A stretch of DNA of 64,000 nt from Gentiana macrophylla (Eukaryota; Streptophyta; Magnoliopsida; Gentianales; Gentianaceae): NCBI GenBank assembly GCA_026214975.1, contig CM047805.1, positions 59,698,834 to 59,762,833 of the forward strand, given 5' to 3'. Numbering within the stretch: position 1 is the stretch's first letter; each line of letters starts with the position of its first letter. The translations under genes and the position numbers were made by a program. Under the pieces are notes generated by a model. It worked only from the letters and a program-made list of their open reading frames with translations. It was not told the origin of the DNA and did not search any database. This document shows positions 22,129-34,716 of the stretch, in pieces.

Positions 22129-23444
22129 TAGGAATACAACAAATCCTATAATAAACTATTCGATCAATGGAAAAGACACTATCTAGTACGATACATAAAA
22201 TCCTATATTTGCTCTCAACTAATCTCCTGGTCAACACTGTTACGCTTATAATCTTATTTTTAGAAGATATTTAGGACACTATATAGTAAGTTCAAAAATT
22301 TATCCCTAAAACAATAAAAAATAATGTATATTTCTTTATTTTATAATCACATTATAAAATTCACTGGCATCTCTAACATTATCCCATAACATTTCAAATA
22401 CAATTAAATAATACATATTTTATTACACATTAAATATTTATTATTTCACTCCTGCAGCATCCATTTCATTATCTCAATAATTTTTCATAATTAAATATGT
22501 TTAGGGACCTGAATAATACAGCCTCAAATGCAGTGATACACCGTTCATATCCTAAAAATAAATAGGTATAAAGACTCTACCATATATAGAAGACTTTTGA
22601 GTGATATTATCCTATTTAAAATCCACATTTTAATTGTATGTGTTTTTATATGTTATAATAATATATTCTTGATTAATTTATTCAAAACTTAAAAAAAATT
22701 GTAAAACTCGCTTCAATACTTATATACATTTAAAAAAATATCTAACCAACTTCCATTTTCACTTAGTATATCGTAAAAATAATCATTAAACATAGAGAAA
22801 CATTTTACAAAATCAAGGATATTAAAACTAAAATAACGACATAAAACCTACGATTACACAATGACGCCTCTAATCTTTGGTATAACACTTAAAAGTTAAA
22901 AGCCAAACTAAATATCTTCTTCTTTTTATCTCAAAAAAAAATATCTTCTTCTTTTTGTCGTTCAAAATAAATATCTCGATGAAGTACTAGGAAGACAAAC
23001 AAAACCTAGAAATAAACTGAGCTTTTAACTTATTACAAGAGTCAGTTTTAGTAGCCCTTACTTTTTCTGAATCACATAGCAAGAAAGGTGCTTAAAGTGT
23101 ACATGTCACCGTCTGATTCTTAAGTGAAATACGTCATCATGCCACGTCACGTGTTTCCTTGGCAAAATATCTCAAACCTAAATACTACATTATTGATAAA
23201 GCAGTGATATTCCATAACAATCAAACAATAATAACATATATCTTTACATTAATGATTATGATAAAAATTCAATTCGTTATTAATTAACGACATTAAAGTA
23301 TGTTGTGTCATTAATGTATTGTGGTCAGTTCGTTTATTATTAGTAGTATTAAAGTTTTGAACACGGAATATATTTGACATAGTCTATTTTGATGTATTAC
23401 TTATTTATTTATATGAGGTCTGACCTAATCAGATATAACGTATA

Positions 23445-23718
23445 CTCCCTCCGTCTCATTTTATTTGTCCATATTTCTTTTTTGCTTTGTCCCAAAATAA
23501 GTGTCCACTTTGTGTATTAGTTGCTAAATTTCTTCAAATACCCTTTTCTCTTTACAATATTTACAATATAAAAAGTGTAGCATTAAATGCTCCAACAACA
23601 ACTTAAAGGGCATAAGTGTAAAAATATTAGATCATTTAATATGATTTAAAGCATTAACTACACTTTTCTTAATCTGTGTGAAAAGTCAAACAGGATAAAT
23701 AAAATGGGACGGAGGGAG
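23445..23718. mobile_element. Stowaway MITE (Tc1/mariner type)
   Basis: A 274-bp element with near-perfect terminal inverted repeats, CTCCCTCCGTCTCATTTTAT at the left and ATAAAATGGGACGGAGGGAG at the right, flanked by TA on both sides (23443-23444, 23719-23720). This is the classic Stowaway signature. The paralogous copy reads AACATATATATGTTG at about 56504 and lacks the element. Confidence 0.92.
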
Positions 23719-24300
23719 TATATGTTGTTGTGTTTATCGGTGTAACATTAGTCAACCAACAATGAGTACTACACCCTCAAAAAATAAAAACAATGAGTAC
23801 TACGTATATCATAATCATTCTGACACAACGAACAACATAAACTGATGTTACATTAAAATATCTAATGATGTGCATATATTTAACGAGGAGTCACACCTTC
23901 ACATCATAAATGATGTTTTTTTTTTTTTTGAAAGGATAAATGAAGATATTAATACATCGATTTTGATATTTTATCGACACAATTGTGCGTGTGTCGCAAC
24001 ATATTTCGTCATAGTTGATTATAATGTATGACTCGTTTATTTATATGAGGTCTACTATAATGAAATATGTAAACGTATGTCGTTTGTTTATTGCGATTGC
24101 CACAAATATTCGGCGGTGCATTTCTAATCAACAATTAGTAATATCATAATTATCTCGACACAATAATTAACCCAAAGTGATGTGACAATAAGATTTACGA
24201 TGATGTGGCAACAAATTCAAAAGGATTCATACCGTTGATGATATTACCACGTCCGAATGCAAAATCCGTTATATCATAACTACACTCATAGGAATAGTAT

Positions 24301-24739
24301 TGACTGAGGGTGACCCGGATATGTCCACGTGGCGTATATCTGGTGAATAGATCATCAGATTAGGTCTGGGCTACATCCGCCCGGAAGTCAAGATGATAAT
24401 ATAGATCGAGATGACCGAGGCGAGTCCTTGGTCGTAGAAAGGTTGAGTCCAGTCGAATAGCCAGGTCAGGTCCCTGGTCAGAAGAAAAGAAGTTGAAGAC
24501 TCATACATACGTAAAGAAGCGGTTGGATATAGATGTGAGACGTGGGTAGAGTATGTAACTGGCCACTAACTCCACTTTGAAATGTAACCGCCTGAACTAC
24601 GGTTGGACTTGATTCCAAATATATATTTGGATACGTAGGCAGCTTATTCGAAGTTCAGTCCTTAACAAAAACAACTCTTCACTTTATCCTATAGCAAGAA
24701 AAACCATAAAGTTCTTACATTTTAGTCTGAGTTTAATCA
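24301..24739 (+). repeat. 5' LTR of the Tat element
   Basis: Begins TGACTGAGGGTGACCC and ends GAGTTTAATCA. The direct copy is at 38984-39423. The block TTTGGATACGTAGGCAGCTT is shared with the other Tat LTR at 60378-61063. Confidence 0.88.
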
Positions 24740-24758
24740 TTGGCACCAGAAGGAGGGT
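24740..24758 (+). promoter_or_regulatory. Primer-binding site of the Tat element
   Basis: TTGGCACCAGAAGGAGGG directly follows the 5' LTR. The second Tat element has TTGGTGCTAGAAGAAGGG at the same place. This is where a host tRNA 3' end primes minus-strand synthesis. I cannot name the tRNA from the sequence alone. Confidence 0.65.
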
Positions 24759-24801
24759 GTTTCTTTGTCTCTAGCGGTGAATTTACAGAGTAGTTAACAG
24801 C

Positions 24802-26280
24802 ATGCCACCTAAGAAAAATCAGCAAGAAAAAGATCTGGCAAGTACAGCCCAAAATCTATAAAATCTACAGGAAACTCATCATGAACAGAATCCCGAAAAG
24901 CAACCAGAGAATCAGCAAGGTGCACAAGATCCGGCTAGGCAGGTCCTAGTGGATGCTTTGAAGGCAAAGGGAACTGCTGAGTTCCAGGCTCTTTTCAAAA
25001 GTGTGAAAAAAATGAGAGAAAATGCAAAAAAAAAACCTTAAGGAGGAAGAACTGCCACTAATGGAAGAACTAGTAAAAGAAAAGGACGGTTACAAAGAGG
25101 CGGCTGAGTCCAGTTGTCGGATTGTCAAGAATATAACTCGTCAAGCAAATGATGCGGCCAGGGCTGAGTTAGACGCCCTATTAGAAGATGAGGAAGATGA
25201 GTTTAATTTGGCTTCACCTTTTGTGGAATATATTGATGCTTATCCTTGTCCCAGAGGATTTAAGATACCAAAAATCAGCCCTTATGATGGGACCAAGGAC
25301 CCCTATGATCATATGCACCAAAGACATTACGCATATGCAATTGTATAATGCTCCGGACGAGATGAAGTGTAAAGCGTTCCCAGCGCTCTTGTCTCAGAGG
25401 GGCTAGACCTGGTTTAACAAATTACAACCCTGATCTATAACCAATTTTGCGATTTTAAATAAGAAATTTATGAGCATGTTCATTCTTTCGCAAGACCATT
25501 TCAAAGAAATAGTACACATTTGCTTACCATTAAACAGAAATCTAATGAAACATTTTTGCAGTTCATCAAAAGGTTCAACGATGAGTCAACCCAGGTGGAT
25601 GACATAGATGATCGGTTCTTAATAGCCTCATTCAGAAAGCAGTCTCACGGGAAGGAGGTTACATGCGCGGTTAAATGTGAAAATCCCAGAACTATGGAGG
25701 AATGCTTATCAATTGCTTTTAAGCATTGTCAGGGTGAAGAAGCCAACCGTGCCAAGCGTGAATTAGAGAAAGGGGATCACAAGAAAGGCAGAGCAGATGA
25801 TAAATTAGATATAAAAAAAGCGCAAATCGGTTTGGACAGAGTCCAGGCACCTATAACAGATAGGTTGGGTGAAAAATGTGCTTTGCAGGATAGAGGCCTA
25901 ATACCATTGAATCGATCAAGGAACAAGTTTCGCTATCATGGAACGCAAGGGCATAGCACGAGTCCCACCCCTATGAGAGGACCAAGGAAAAGAGAGACCA
26001 AACTAAATTCAGAATTTCACCGGGACATTGGTCATGATACAAAACACGCAGAGAATTGATCGAGGATATTAATGCAGCAGTAATGGAAGGAATAATTGAG
26101 GAAGTCATTGGCAGATCCTGCAATGAAGATCCCAGAGGGCGTAGGGAATTCAAAAGAGGGAACTATCGGCATGATAGGAACAGGCATTATGATCAGAGGA
26201 GGAACTGGAATCCGTCTCCGGATCCTGACGGTCAGATCGACAACAAACCAGTGAATACTATTAATACGATTATAGGATGA
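24802..26280 (+). pseudogene. Tat gag, frameshifted
   Basis: ATG at 24802 starts MPPKKNQQEKDLASTAQN and meets a stop within 20 codons. Further gag segments lie in other frames. These are FVEYIDAYPCPRGFKIPKIS (25022-25348), a shifted YNAPDEMKCKAFPALL, and FLQFIKRFNDESTQVDDIDD (25520-26059), the retrotransposon gag core, followed by MEECLSIAFKHCQGEEANRA. A CCHC-like knuckle should follow near 26000, but its first half is altered (CRYH-like Cys lost). At least four frame changes are needed. Confidence 0.8.
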
Positions 26281-26310
26281 CCCAGGAGGACAGACCAGGA
26301 GGATAAGAAA

Positions 26311-27790
26311 ATGTCAAGTCCCATGAATGAAGATCAAAATTCTGGTAAGCGACAAAAAGTGTCAGGAGAAGTAAAGTATGGACCAGAGGATCCATTACCA
26401 CTAGTCACTAACAATGAAGGGTTGGTTATTGAAGCCGTCATCAGTAAAAACTTGGTAAAGAGGATCTACATAGATACAGGAAGCGTAGTTAATATTTTGT
26501 ATTACAGGGCTTTCCAGGCCATAAAGTTAAAAGAATCGGACTTAATACCCGTTCCACCCCTTTGTTTAGGTTTGCAGGTCCACATATTCATCCTATGGGC
26601 ATGGTTACATTGCCTACCACTTATGGTAATTTACCGAAGGGCAGGACCCTAATGGTGAACTACATTATTGTAAAGGCACAATCTGCTAATATAGTTATCA
26701 TGGGAAGACCGGCGATTATTGATCTACGAGCAGTCATTTCTTCAGCACATAAAAGTATGAAATTTCCACACAATTCTGAGTCAATTGAGATAAAAGGCGA
26801 TGTGGAAATTGCCAGGAGTTTTTACACATCAATAGTCGATGAGAAGAAGTTTGTTAAGCAGGTAACATTGGAGGAGTTATTGCCGGAAGAAGACAAGACT
26901 TGGGTATCGGCAGACCAGACCGAGGCTGTTCAGGTCGGTGATCAGGGGCCAGATTCAATGGTCAGTGTGGAATCCTGGATTCCCGATCAATATAAGATGG
27001 CGTTAACAACCTTACTCCAAGAATACAGGGGTGTTTTTGCATGGAAAACAGATGACATGCCGGGCTTATCACCAGATTTGGTAGTCCATAGCTTAAATGT
27101 GGATCCAAACAGACCCTATGTTCGACAAAAGCAGAGGCATTTTGCACCAGAGCGAATCTCAATTATAGAATAGGAGGTTGTAAAACTCAAACAAGCAGGA
27201 ATTGTCAAAGAGGTGATTTATCCAGAATGGTTAGCCAATCCAGTGTTGGTGAAGAAATCCGATGGATCCTAGAGAATGTGTGTAGATTTCACGTACTTGA
27301 ACAAAGCCTGTCCTAAAGACAGTTACACATTACCTAAAATTGATAGGCTGGTATATTCGACTGTAGGTTTCAAAAAATTTGGATTCCTGGACGCATATAA
27401 AGGATACCATCAGATTTTCATGGATCCAAGAGATGCGTAAAAACGGCTTTCATCACCGAGTTCGGCACGCATTTATTATGTGACCATGCCTTTTGGTTTA
27501 AAGAATGCAGTGCCACATACCGTAAGGCGATCAACCAGATATTCAGGATCCGATTTGCAAATCTATGGAAATGTACATTGATGATTTTTAATCAAAAGCG
27601 GTCTTTAGATCAATACTTACAAGATGTGAAAGAGGTTTGAATCAGATCCGAGATACAAAATGAAACTAAACCGAAGAAGTGCACTTTGGGGTAAGTTACG
27701 GAAAATTTTGGGTTACATAATTTAAAAATACGGGATCGGAGCCAATCCAAAAAAATTAGACATTTTGAAAATGATGCCACCACCGTGAAG
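26311..27790 (+). pseudogene. Tat protease and truncated reverse transcriptase
   Basis: 26311-26652 contains an aspartic protease site, YIDTGSVVNILYYRAF. 26562-27173 continues in another frame (MGMVTLPTTYGNLPKGRTL, IIMGRPAIIDLRAVIS) and ends DPNRPYVRQKQRHFAPERI, the RT entry. From 27180 RT motifs appear in broken frames: EWLANPVLVKKSDG, MCVDFTYLNKACPKDSYTLP, FLDAYKGYHQIFMDP and MYIDDF (the Y-x-D-D active site, near 27570), followed by a stop. The sequence ends in the RT connection region at about 27790, just before the nested element. RNase H is absent. Confidence 0.82.
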
Positions 27791-27839
27791 AGTTCCCCTA
27801 TGCATTGCACTTTAAGTTTCGTGCAACTAATAATGAAGT

Positions 27840-28811
27840 TGAATGACCATGAGAGTCAAGACAGTGAAGTCGTTCATGACGAGTTGGAGATTCAAGATGG
27901 ACCGATGACGAGCTCGGAAACGAAGACTCGAGGATGCATTGAAGAAATTAGTTCTTTCTTTGAATTATGATCGAGTGGGAGAGGAAAACTTATCTATTTT
28001 GTTATTATTTACATGTAATAAGGGGTAGGGGGTATTTTTGGGAGTTTTGACCAATTTTGAACAACCCTTCCCAAAATGGCAGTTTTGTCAAACCCGACCT
28101 TTTGGTTTTCCATTTTGGGAAACTAAACCTCCATTCCCAAGTACCCTATACCTTAAAGGTATTTGAGGCCCTACCCTACAATAATCTACCCTTTTACCCT
28201 TCAAAACCCGATACTTTTTTTCACCTTAAATTTTGGAAACTGTCCCTACTAAAAATGGACCTTGTCCAAGATTGCGCCCAAGACATGTCCAAGACTTGTC
28301 CTAGACATGCCTTGGACGTGTCTTGCTCCTTCCACATTCTCCCACATCGATTTGAGTGAAGCTTAGCTCCCAAATTGACAAAGTATAAGTATTTTTGTCC
28401 CACATTGCCTATTTGGGAGAAGTTCTCTTAGTTTTAGTTCTATATAAGCTTGTATATTTACCATGTATAAACCAAGTTATATTTGAGTTATATTTGAGTG
28501 ATATTTTTATACATATTTGAGTTTCAGTGATTGAAACTTTACTTAGTTAATCTTTTTCCTCATGATCGGGTGAAAGTTTAGCTTGAGAATTTATCAAAGG
28601 TGTGAGCGACCTTTGTGCGATATTCTCGAACTTGGAGAAACCCGGAGTGCGATTCCGAGGGTGGATCTAAGCCTTGCTCATCTATCCATTTTCGTCCTTA
28701 TCATTTCAAATTCGTGTAAGTTCTTATTCCTCTTGTTTTTCTTGATCCAAAACGTGTTTAATTGCTAATTTGTATGAACACTTGAATCTAGTTCCTTTGT
28801 TTTTCATATCA
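27840..28811 (+). repeat. 5' LTR of the CRM-like element
   Basis: Starts near TGAATGACCATGAGAGTC and ends TTTTTCATATCA. A TATA box TTCTATATAAGCTT lies at about 28438-28451. The 61-codon frame at 28583-28768 recurs identically in the 3' LTR and is not considered a gene. Confidence 0.82.
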
Positions 28812-28830
28812 TTTGGTATCAGAGATCAAG
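28812..28830 (+). promoter_or_regulatory. Primer-binding site, tRNA-iMet type
   Basis: TTTGGTATCAGAGATCAAG directly follows the LTR. TGGTATCAGAGC is the classic plant initiator-Met site; the match holds for the first 11 of 12 bases. Confidence 0.8.
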
Positions 28831-29929
28831 GGATTTAGGTGTTCATCCTTAGAATTTCTTGTTTGTTCATCTTTCATCTCCAAAAATTTTTTTTTTTCTT
28901 TTTCGTCCATAGATTAAAAAAACATGGCCCTTTTTTCTGGTTTATGTTTGGTCTTGCTTGATTGCCTACCCTAGCTTATATTAATCGTAATTTTCCACCA
29001 TATATATATCTTCAGCCATAAAAACGCAGCCTATTCCTCTCGATTCCATATTGTCAAGTCGTTTTTGTCATCATTTGGTGTGTTGGATTGATTGTTATTG
29101 CCTAAAGGTGTTACTATTGTGTGTTACTGTTCATCTCGTTTAGTATCACATATAGTATCATTATAATCTTCACTTTTCTAGCCATCATACATGAAATTTG
29201 CAGCCATATTTCCCATATTCAGATCGGCCTAATTGTCAATATTGTAGTAACTTGTGCCTTTTGGTATTCTATAATAAGTAGCCATTAGTTTTATCACTTA
29301 GTCACATCTTTTGTTATTAAGTTTATCCTTAAGTACTTTATAAGTTAAAAGTTGGTTCACATTCACCATTTAAAAAAATAATAAAAATAAAAAAAAACAA
29401 AGAATCAGCTCGTCTTATAAATAAAAAAAACGAGCTCATTTGTTAAAAAAAAATAGAGTTAAGTGTGGAGAAGTTTGTTCCTTGTTTCCTCTTTCTTGGA
29501 TTGATACTTGGCTACTTGGTTTGTTAATTGGATTATTGCTCCGTCTTCCACACACATTTCCATTCTACATCACTCACCTTTAAGCCTTTCTTCCAAACAA
29601 TTCTTATTCATAGATTGCCTTGGGAGTTTGACTTTGGTGTTCTCTTAAGTTTGTGTTTATTGTGCTTGCTTGCTCCTACTTTGATTTATTCAACGGTTGG
29701 ACTTCACCTTTGTGAGTTTTTGAGGGTGAGTTAAACACGAGAGTTTTGTGAGGCATATCTTTCAAAAAGGCGCAAGATGATGTTGAAGAAACACATCTTG
29801 ATGGTCGTATTCGCCTTCAAATTCACGGCTTATCATGAACAAATGAATAAAAACTCGAGGACACACACCAAGGACTCTCCGATCGATTCATGTTCTTATG
29901 CAACGACTTGGTATTGATGATGAAGGTGG

Positions 29930-30990
29930 CGATAAGGTATAGGTAGAGGTCGGGACGAGGTATTCGTGGACGCGGGGTTGGTGGTCGTGGGGTTGGTGGT
30001 GGTGGTGCTGGTGGACGGGTGTGGTGGTGGCCGTGGATATGTTGAGGAGGAGGAGGAACTTAGTGATCTTGGGGATGATTATGTACAAGAAGATTACGAG
30101 GCTGTTCATGATGATTCTTTACGTGGATTGAAATATAAGATTCCTTCCTTCGATGGTAAGTCGGATCCGGCAAGTACTTGGAGTGGGAAATTAAGATGAA
30201 CCAGATTTTTAGGTTCATAACTATAAGTGATTCAAAAAATAAGGATTGCGACTTTGGAATTCACGGGTATGCTATGTCGTGGTGGCATAGTTTTCAAGAA
30301 ATTCGGCGAAGACGGGAGAGCAAACCGATTAATAGTCGACTTTACTTACGGAGCATATGCGAATAAAATGGGTTCCAAACCATTATTTTCGTGATCAAAC
30401 TTTTAAGTTGCAAGCAATTAACTCAATCGGGAAGTCGGTGGAGGAATTTCATGAAGAGATGCAATTGACTATGGTGCGCTCTAATATTATTGAGTCCAAG
30501 ATGTGACTATGCAGCTGTTTTTATGTGGGTTTACGGATGATATTGCGGGCCAAGTTGAACTTCGTAATTATACTACTTTGCATGACATGGTTAACGGGCT
30601 ATGATGGTTGAACGACGTATTAAGAGTCGACGTGAAGAAAGAGCAAGATCAGTCGCCCTTTGGTTTAGGGGTCCTTATACATCTAATTTTCAGCCCGGGT
30701 CTACTACTTCTTCTACTGCGACTCCAACAAAGCCATTGAAAGTTCATCTCGTTCTACTACTCATAAGGCTTAAAATTGCTGAATTCTTGACTCGGATAAA
30801 GGCAAGGCTTTTGTGGGTCGTTCTCGAGATATATGAGTGTTATAAATGCAAGGGCAAAGGTCATTTTATGTTAATCGTCCAAATAAGCGTTCTATGACGA
30901 TTGTGGAACATCCGGGACATGATTTATCCTATGAATCACATTCGGACGAGGAGGAAAACAATGAAGATGATGGTGCCATTGAGAACTTGA
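29930..30990 (+). pseudogene. CRM-like gag, frameshifted
   Basis: A Gly-Arg-rich start (about 29940-30030) leads into LSDLGDDYVQEDYEAVHDDS, then LRGLKYKIPSFDGKSDPAST and, in other frames, FGIHGYAMSWWHSF, the gag core pattern. A single zinc knuckle CYKCKGKGHF is at about 30838-30867, with its last Cys replaced (the frame reads R-P-N-K-R after YVN). An acidic segment (SDEEENNEDDGAIENL) precedes the protease. Several one-base indels break it. Confidence 0.75.
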
Positions 30991-31017
30991 CGCACACGCC
31001 ACACCCTCATATGGTGC

Positions 31018-31724
31018 GTGTTATGTTATTCGGAAGACGCTATCGCTCATGCTAAGTTGGAGAATGCGATTCAATGGGAGAATATTTTTCAATCCACTTG
31101 TGGTATCGCTGGGAGGACATGCAATTATATAATCGATTCCGGAGTTGTGCAAACTTGGCAAGTGATCTTTTGGTTCGGGATTTTAAATTTCAGCTTTTAC
31201 CACATGCACATCCTTATAACTTGCAATGGATGAATGACGAGAGTGATATTCGTGTGTCGCACCAAGCTTATGTTAAGTTCCAAGTCGGTAAATTAGTTGA
31301 CGAGGTTTTATGTGATGTTGTACCACTTAGTGTCACTCATTTGCTGTTAGGTAGACCTTGGCAATTTGATAGAACAGCCATGTATAACGGTCGCCTCAAC
31401 TCTTGGTCTTTCACTTTACGGGGTCACACGATCACTTTGCATCCGATGACACCTACACAAGTTCACTCGGAATTAGTTCGCATGACTCATAATCGTAATG
31501 CTGCAATGTTGCGTGAGAATAAAAATAAAAGAGAGGGCGATTTAGTTGAAAATTCATGCGTTAATTTGGAGAGAAAAAAAACGAGGGAGTTTTATCACGT
31601 ATTGAGGGAAGTAATGTCGAAAATTGCAAAAAGGCAAGGGAGGGCGTTACTTTTGAGGGAGATACTCGGATGGTGCAGCTTGGTAAGGGCGTGGGATCCC
31701 GAAAACACGAGGGTAAAAGAATAG
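31018..31724 (+). pseudogene. CRM-like aspartic protease region
   Basis: One frame has TCNYIIDSGVVQTWQ, where the D-S-G active site is visible. The next frame continues LVRDFKFQLLPHAHPYNLQW, DIRVSHQAYVKFQVGKLVDE and LLLGRPWQFDRTAMYNGR, a standard plant Gypsy protease tail. The two frames are offset by an indel at about 31140. A basic region and stops follow before RT. Confidence 0.78.
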
Positions 31725-31858
31725 TCTAAAAAAAGAAAGATGTTCAGTGGAGTGAAGCACGCTTCCTTGTGAAACCGAACTTGGTTGCTACCACTTTGAA
31801 TAGTGGAAATTTGTGATTTCTTGTTTATTTTAAAGAAGTCGTCCCAAGTTTTAAGTGC

Positions 31859-32420
31859 TTGGTTTCTTTTGACGACTTAACCCTTCCCTCCCGAAAGTGT
31901 TGTTTGTTCCAGGTTGCAAGATTATGCGGATGTTTTTCGGAGGAGGAACCGAGTGGATTGCCACTCTACGAGGTATTGAGCATCAAATTGACTTTGTTCC
32001 GGGTCAACACTTCCAAACAGGCCGCGATCATGCAAATCCCGAGGAGACTAAAGAGATCCAAAAGCAAGTGGCGGAACTTCCGGATAAAGGAAAATTCGGG
32101 AGTCATTAAGTCCGTGTGTCGTTCCCGTAATAGTTGTTCAAAAAGAGTGGCGAGTGGCGATGTGTATGGATTGTCGCGGCGATAAATAACATAACCGTTA
32201 AATATCGCTACCCGATCCCCGCATTTAGATGATATGCTCGATGAGTTACACGGTAGTAAAGTCTTTACTAAAATCGATTTACGGTGGGTATCATCAAGTT
32301 CAGATATACGTGAGGGAGATGAGTGGAAAACCGCTTTTAAGACTAAGTTTGGGCTTTACTTAATGGTTAGTTATGCCGCTTGGTCTCACGAATGCACCGC
32401 CCACGCTTATGCGCTTTAAT
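31859..32420 (+). pseudogene. CRM-like reverse transcriptase, N-terminal half, broken
   Basis: Pieces in several frames: EEEPSGLPLYE, GIEHQIDFVPG, then [33 protein letters not shown] DNA, and [20 protein letters not shown], which contains the first RT aspartate (TKIDLR). The VPKKDGxWRMC-like block near 32140 is altered. The intact half begins at 32373. Confidence 0.75.
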
Positions 32421-33596
32421 GAACGGGTTCTACGAGAGTTTATAGGTCATTTTGTGGTGGTTTATTTCGATGATATTTTAATTTATAGCACCAATCTTGA
32501 TCTTCACGTTGAACATTTGTGGGCTGTACTTGAGACACTACGTCGTGCTAAGTTGTATGCGAACTTAAAGAAGTGTGACTTTTGTTTAGATAGAGTCGTG
32601 TTTCTTGGGTTTGTTGTAAGTGCAGATGGCGTGGAGGTTGACCAAGAAAAGGTCCGAGCAATCAAAGAATGGCCACAACTCGAAACCGTGGCTGATGTAC
32701 GTAGCTTCCTTGGTTTGGCGGGGTTTTACCGACGTTTCGTGAAGGATTTCAGCTCCATTGCTGCTCCGTTGACGGAACTTATCAAAAAGAATGCGCCATT
32801 CAATTGGGGAGAACGACAAAGGGAGTCTTTTGAAACCCTTAAGTTTAAACTTATTTCTGCGCCTATTCTTGCTTTACCCGATTTTGATAAAGTCTTTGAG
32901 TTAGAGTGCGATGCTTCGGGGGTGGGAATAGGGGGCGTGTTGCTTCAAGAAAAACGAACCATTGCCTATTTTTCTGAAAAACTTAAGGGTGCGCAATTGA
33001 ATTACTCGACTTATGATAAAGAGTTGTATGCTTTACTTCGTTGTCTCCAAACTTGGCAACATTACCTACGACTCGCTGAGTTCATTATTCACACGCATCA
33101 TGAGTCTTTAAAATACCTTAATGGTCGTGGTAAGTTGAGTAAGCGCCATATTCGTTACATCGAGTGTATCCAGTCCTTTCCATATGTGATTAAGTTTAAA
33201 AAAGGACAAGATAATGTTGTGGCCGATGCTTTGTCACATAGACATTCGTTAATTACGTCTTTGCAAACTCGAATGTTTGGGTTTGAGAGTTTAAAGGATT
33301 TGTATCCTAATGATATTGATTTTGGTGAGGTTTTTCACAGGTGTCCGTCATCCACTATTCCCGACTATTATATTCACGATGGGTTTTTGTTCAAAGGAGA
33401 TAAGTTATGCATTCCTAGGACATCTATCCGTGAGTTGTTATTGAGAGAAGCGCATGGGGGTGGTTTAATGGGTCACTTTGGTGTTGATAAGACTTTGAGA
33501 TGTCGTGTATTCATTTCTTTTGGCCTAAGATGCGGGTCGATGTTGCAAGGTTTTGTGAGTCTTGCCTTACTTGTAAGCATGCTAAGTCGACTTTAA
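32373..33596 (+). pseudogene. CRM-like RT palm, RNase H and integrase zinc-finger start (407-codon frame)
   Basis: This open frame starts inside RT. The active site is [13 protein letters not shown] (Y-F-D-D), and [20 protein letters not shown] follows. The RNase H domain spans about residues 170-285: [35 protein letters not shown] and [15 protein letters not shown]. Most relatives have T-D-H in the last block; here the Asp is His, a probable loss of a catalytic residue. [12 protein letters not shown] closes RNase H. The frame then enters the integrase zinc finger ([17 protein letters not shown]) and loses register near 33500. It is a broken part of one polyprotein. Confidence 0.85.
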
Positions 33597-34716
33597 AGCC
33601 CCACGGATTGTATACGCCTTTGCCTATCCCTACCACTCCTTGGACTGATATTTCGATGGATTTTGTGTTAGGCTTACCTAGGTCTAAGAGTGGGAAAGAC
33701 TCCGTGTTTGTGGTAGTCGATAGATTTTCTAAGATGGCTCATTTTATACCATGTTCTAAGACTAATGATGCATCTTATGTGGCTGATTTGTTCTTCAAGC
33801 GAGAGATAGTGCGCTTGCATGGGATTCCTAGAACCATTGTAAGTGACCGTGATACTAAGTTTGTAAGTCATTTTTGGCGCGTTTTGTGGTTGCGTCTAGG
33901 CACTCATTTGCTCTTTTCCACTTCGTTCCACCCGCAAACAGATGGTCAAACCGAGGTTGTGAATCGAGTCTTGGGTCAGTTACTAAGAACAGTTGTGCAA
34001 AGAAATTTAAAGAATTGGGAATCGAGTTTGCCTTACGTTGAGTTTGCATATAATCGAGCTAAACATTCAGCTACTCAATTTGCTCCTTTTGAACTTGTTT
34101 ATGGATTTTTACCTTCTACACCATTTGATTTTGTTCCTTTGCTCTGTGTGAGCACGCGAGTATGGATGGTGATGCTAAAGCTAAATTGGTGAAATCTCTT
34201 CATGAAAAGGCACGGCTGAATGTAGAAAAAGCTACGGAGATTTATGCAAAGCAAGCAAATAAAGGTCGCAAAGAAATGATCTTCGATCCGGGTGATTTGG
34301 TTTGGCTACATCTTCGAAAGGATAGATTTCCTCATTTGCGCAAGTCAAAGCTGAATGCTCGTGGTGATGGGCCATTCAAAGTGTTAAAGCGCATCAACAA
34401 CAATGCATACGAGCTTGATATCCCTCCGGAGTGGAATATATCCTCCACTTTCAATGTAGCTGATTTGTCTCCATTTACGGCTATTTCCGATCTGAGGACA
34501 GATCCTCGTCAACCGGGAGGGAGTGATGCGTACCATGAGAGTCAAGACAGTGAAGTCGTTCATGATGAGTTGGAGATTCAAGATGGACCGATGACGAGAG
34601 CTCGGAAACGAAGACTCGAGGATGCATTGAAGAAATTAGTTCTTTCTTTGAATTATGATCGAGTGGGAGAGGAAAACTTATCTATTTTGTTATTATTTAC
34701 ATGTAATAAGGGGTAG
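33500..34716 (+). pseudogene. CRM-like integrase; C-terminus encoded inside the 3' LTR
   Basis: 33500-34192 has the zinc-finger cysteines ([13 protein letters not shown]), then the core with Asp in [11 protein letters not shown], Asp in [11 protein letters not shown] and Glu in [12 protein letters not shown], a complete D-D-E triad. A frameshift near 34165 leads to 34162-34716, with GDLVWLHLRKDRFPHLRKSK, DGPFKVLKRINNNAYELDIP and STFNVADLSPF. The frame crosses the LTR start at 34524 and runs about 190 bp into it, adding a basic segment MTRARKRRLEDALKKLVLSL. An integrase tail reading into the LTR is a trait reported for CRM elements. No chromodomain is seen. Confidence 0.82.

Larger units (their letters stand above)
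21655..24300. repeat. CBF-locus duplication, copy 1, 3'-flank part
   Basis: Matches 45305-47075 and then 56460-57120 in the same order and orientation. Shared blocks include GATCATAGACAATATTTAGT, AGACACAATACACACGAATA, TGACGCCTCTAATCTTTGGT and CCACGTCACGTGTTTCC. It is non-coding 3' flank of a CBF gene whose body continues after the Gypsy insertion at 39424. It contains two Stowaway-like insertions absent from copy 2, and lacks the MITE and CACTA insertions found there. Confidence 0.85.

Noticed and set aside
28583..28768. 61-codon frame found identically at 28583-28768 and 35251-35436
   Set aside because: Repeated only because both copies sit in the two LTRs of one element.
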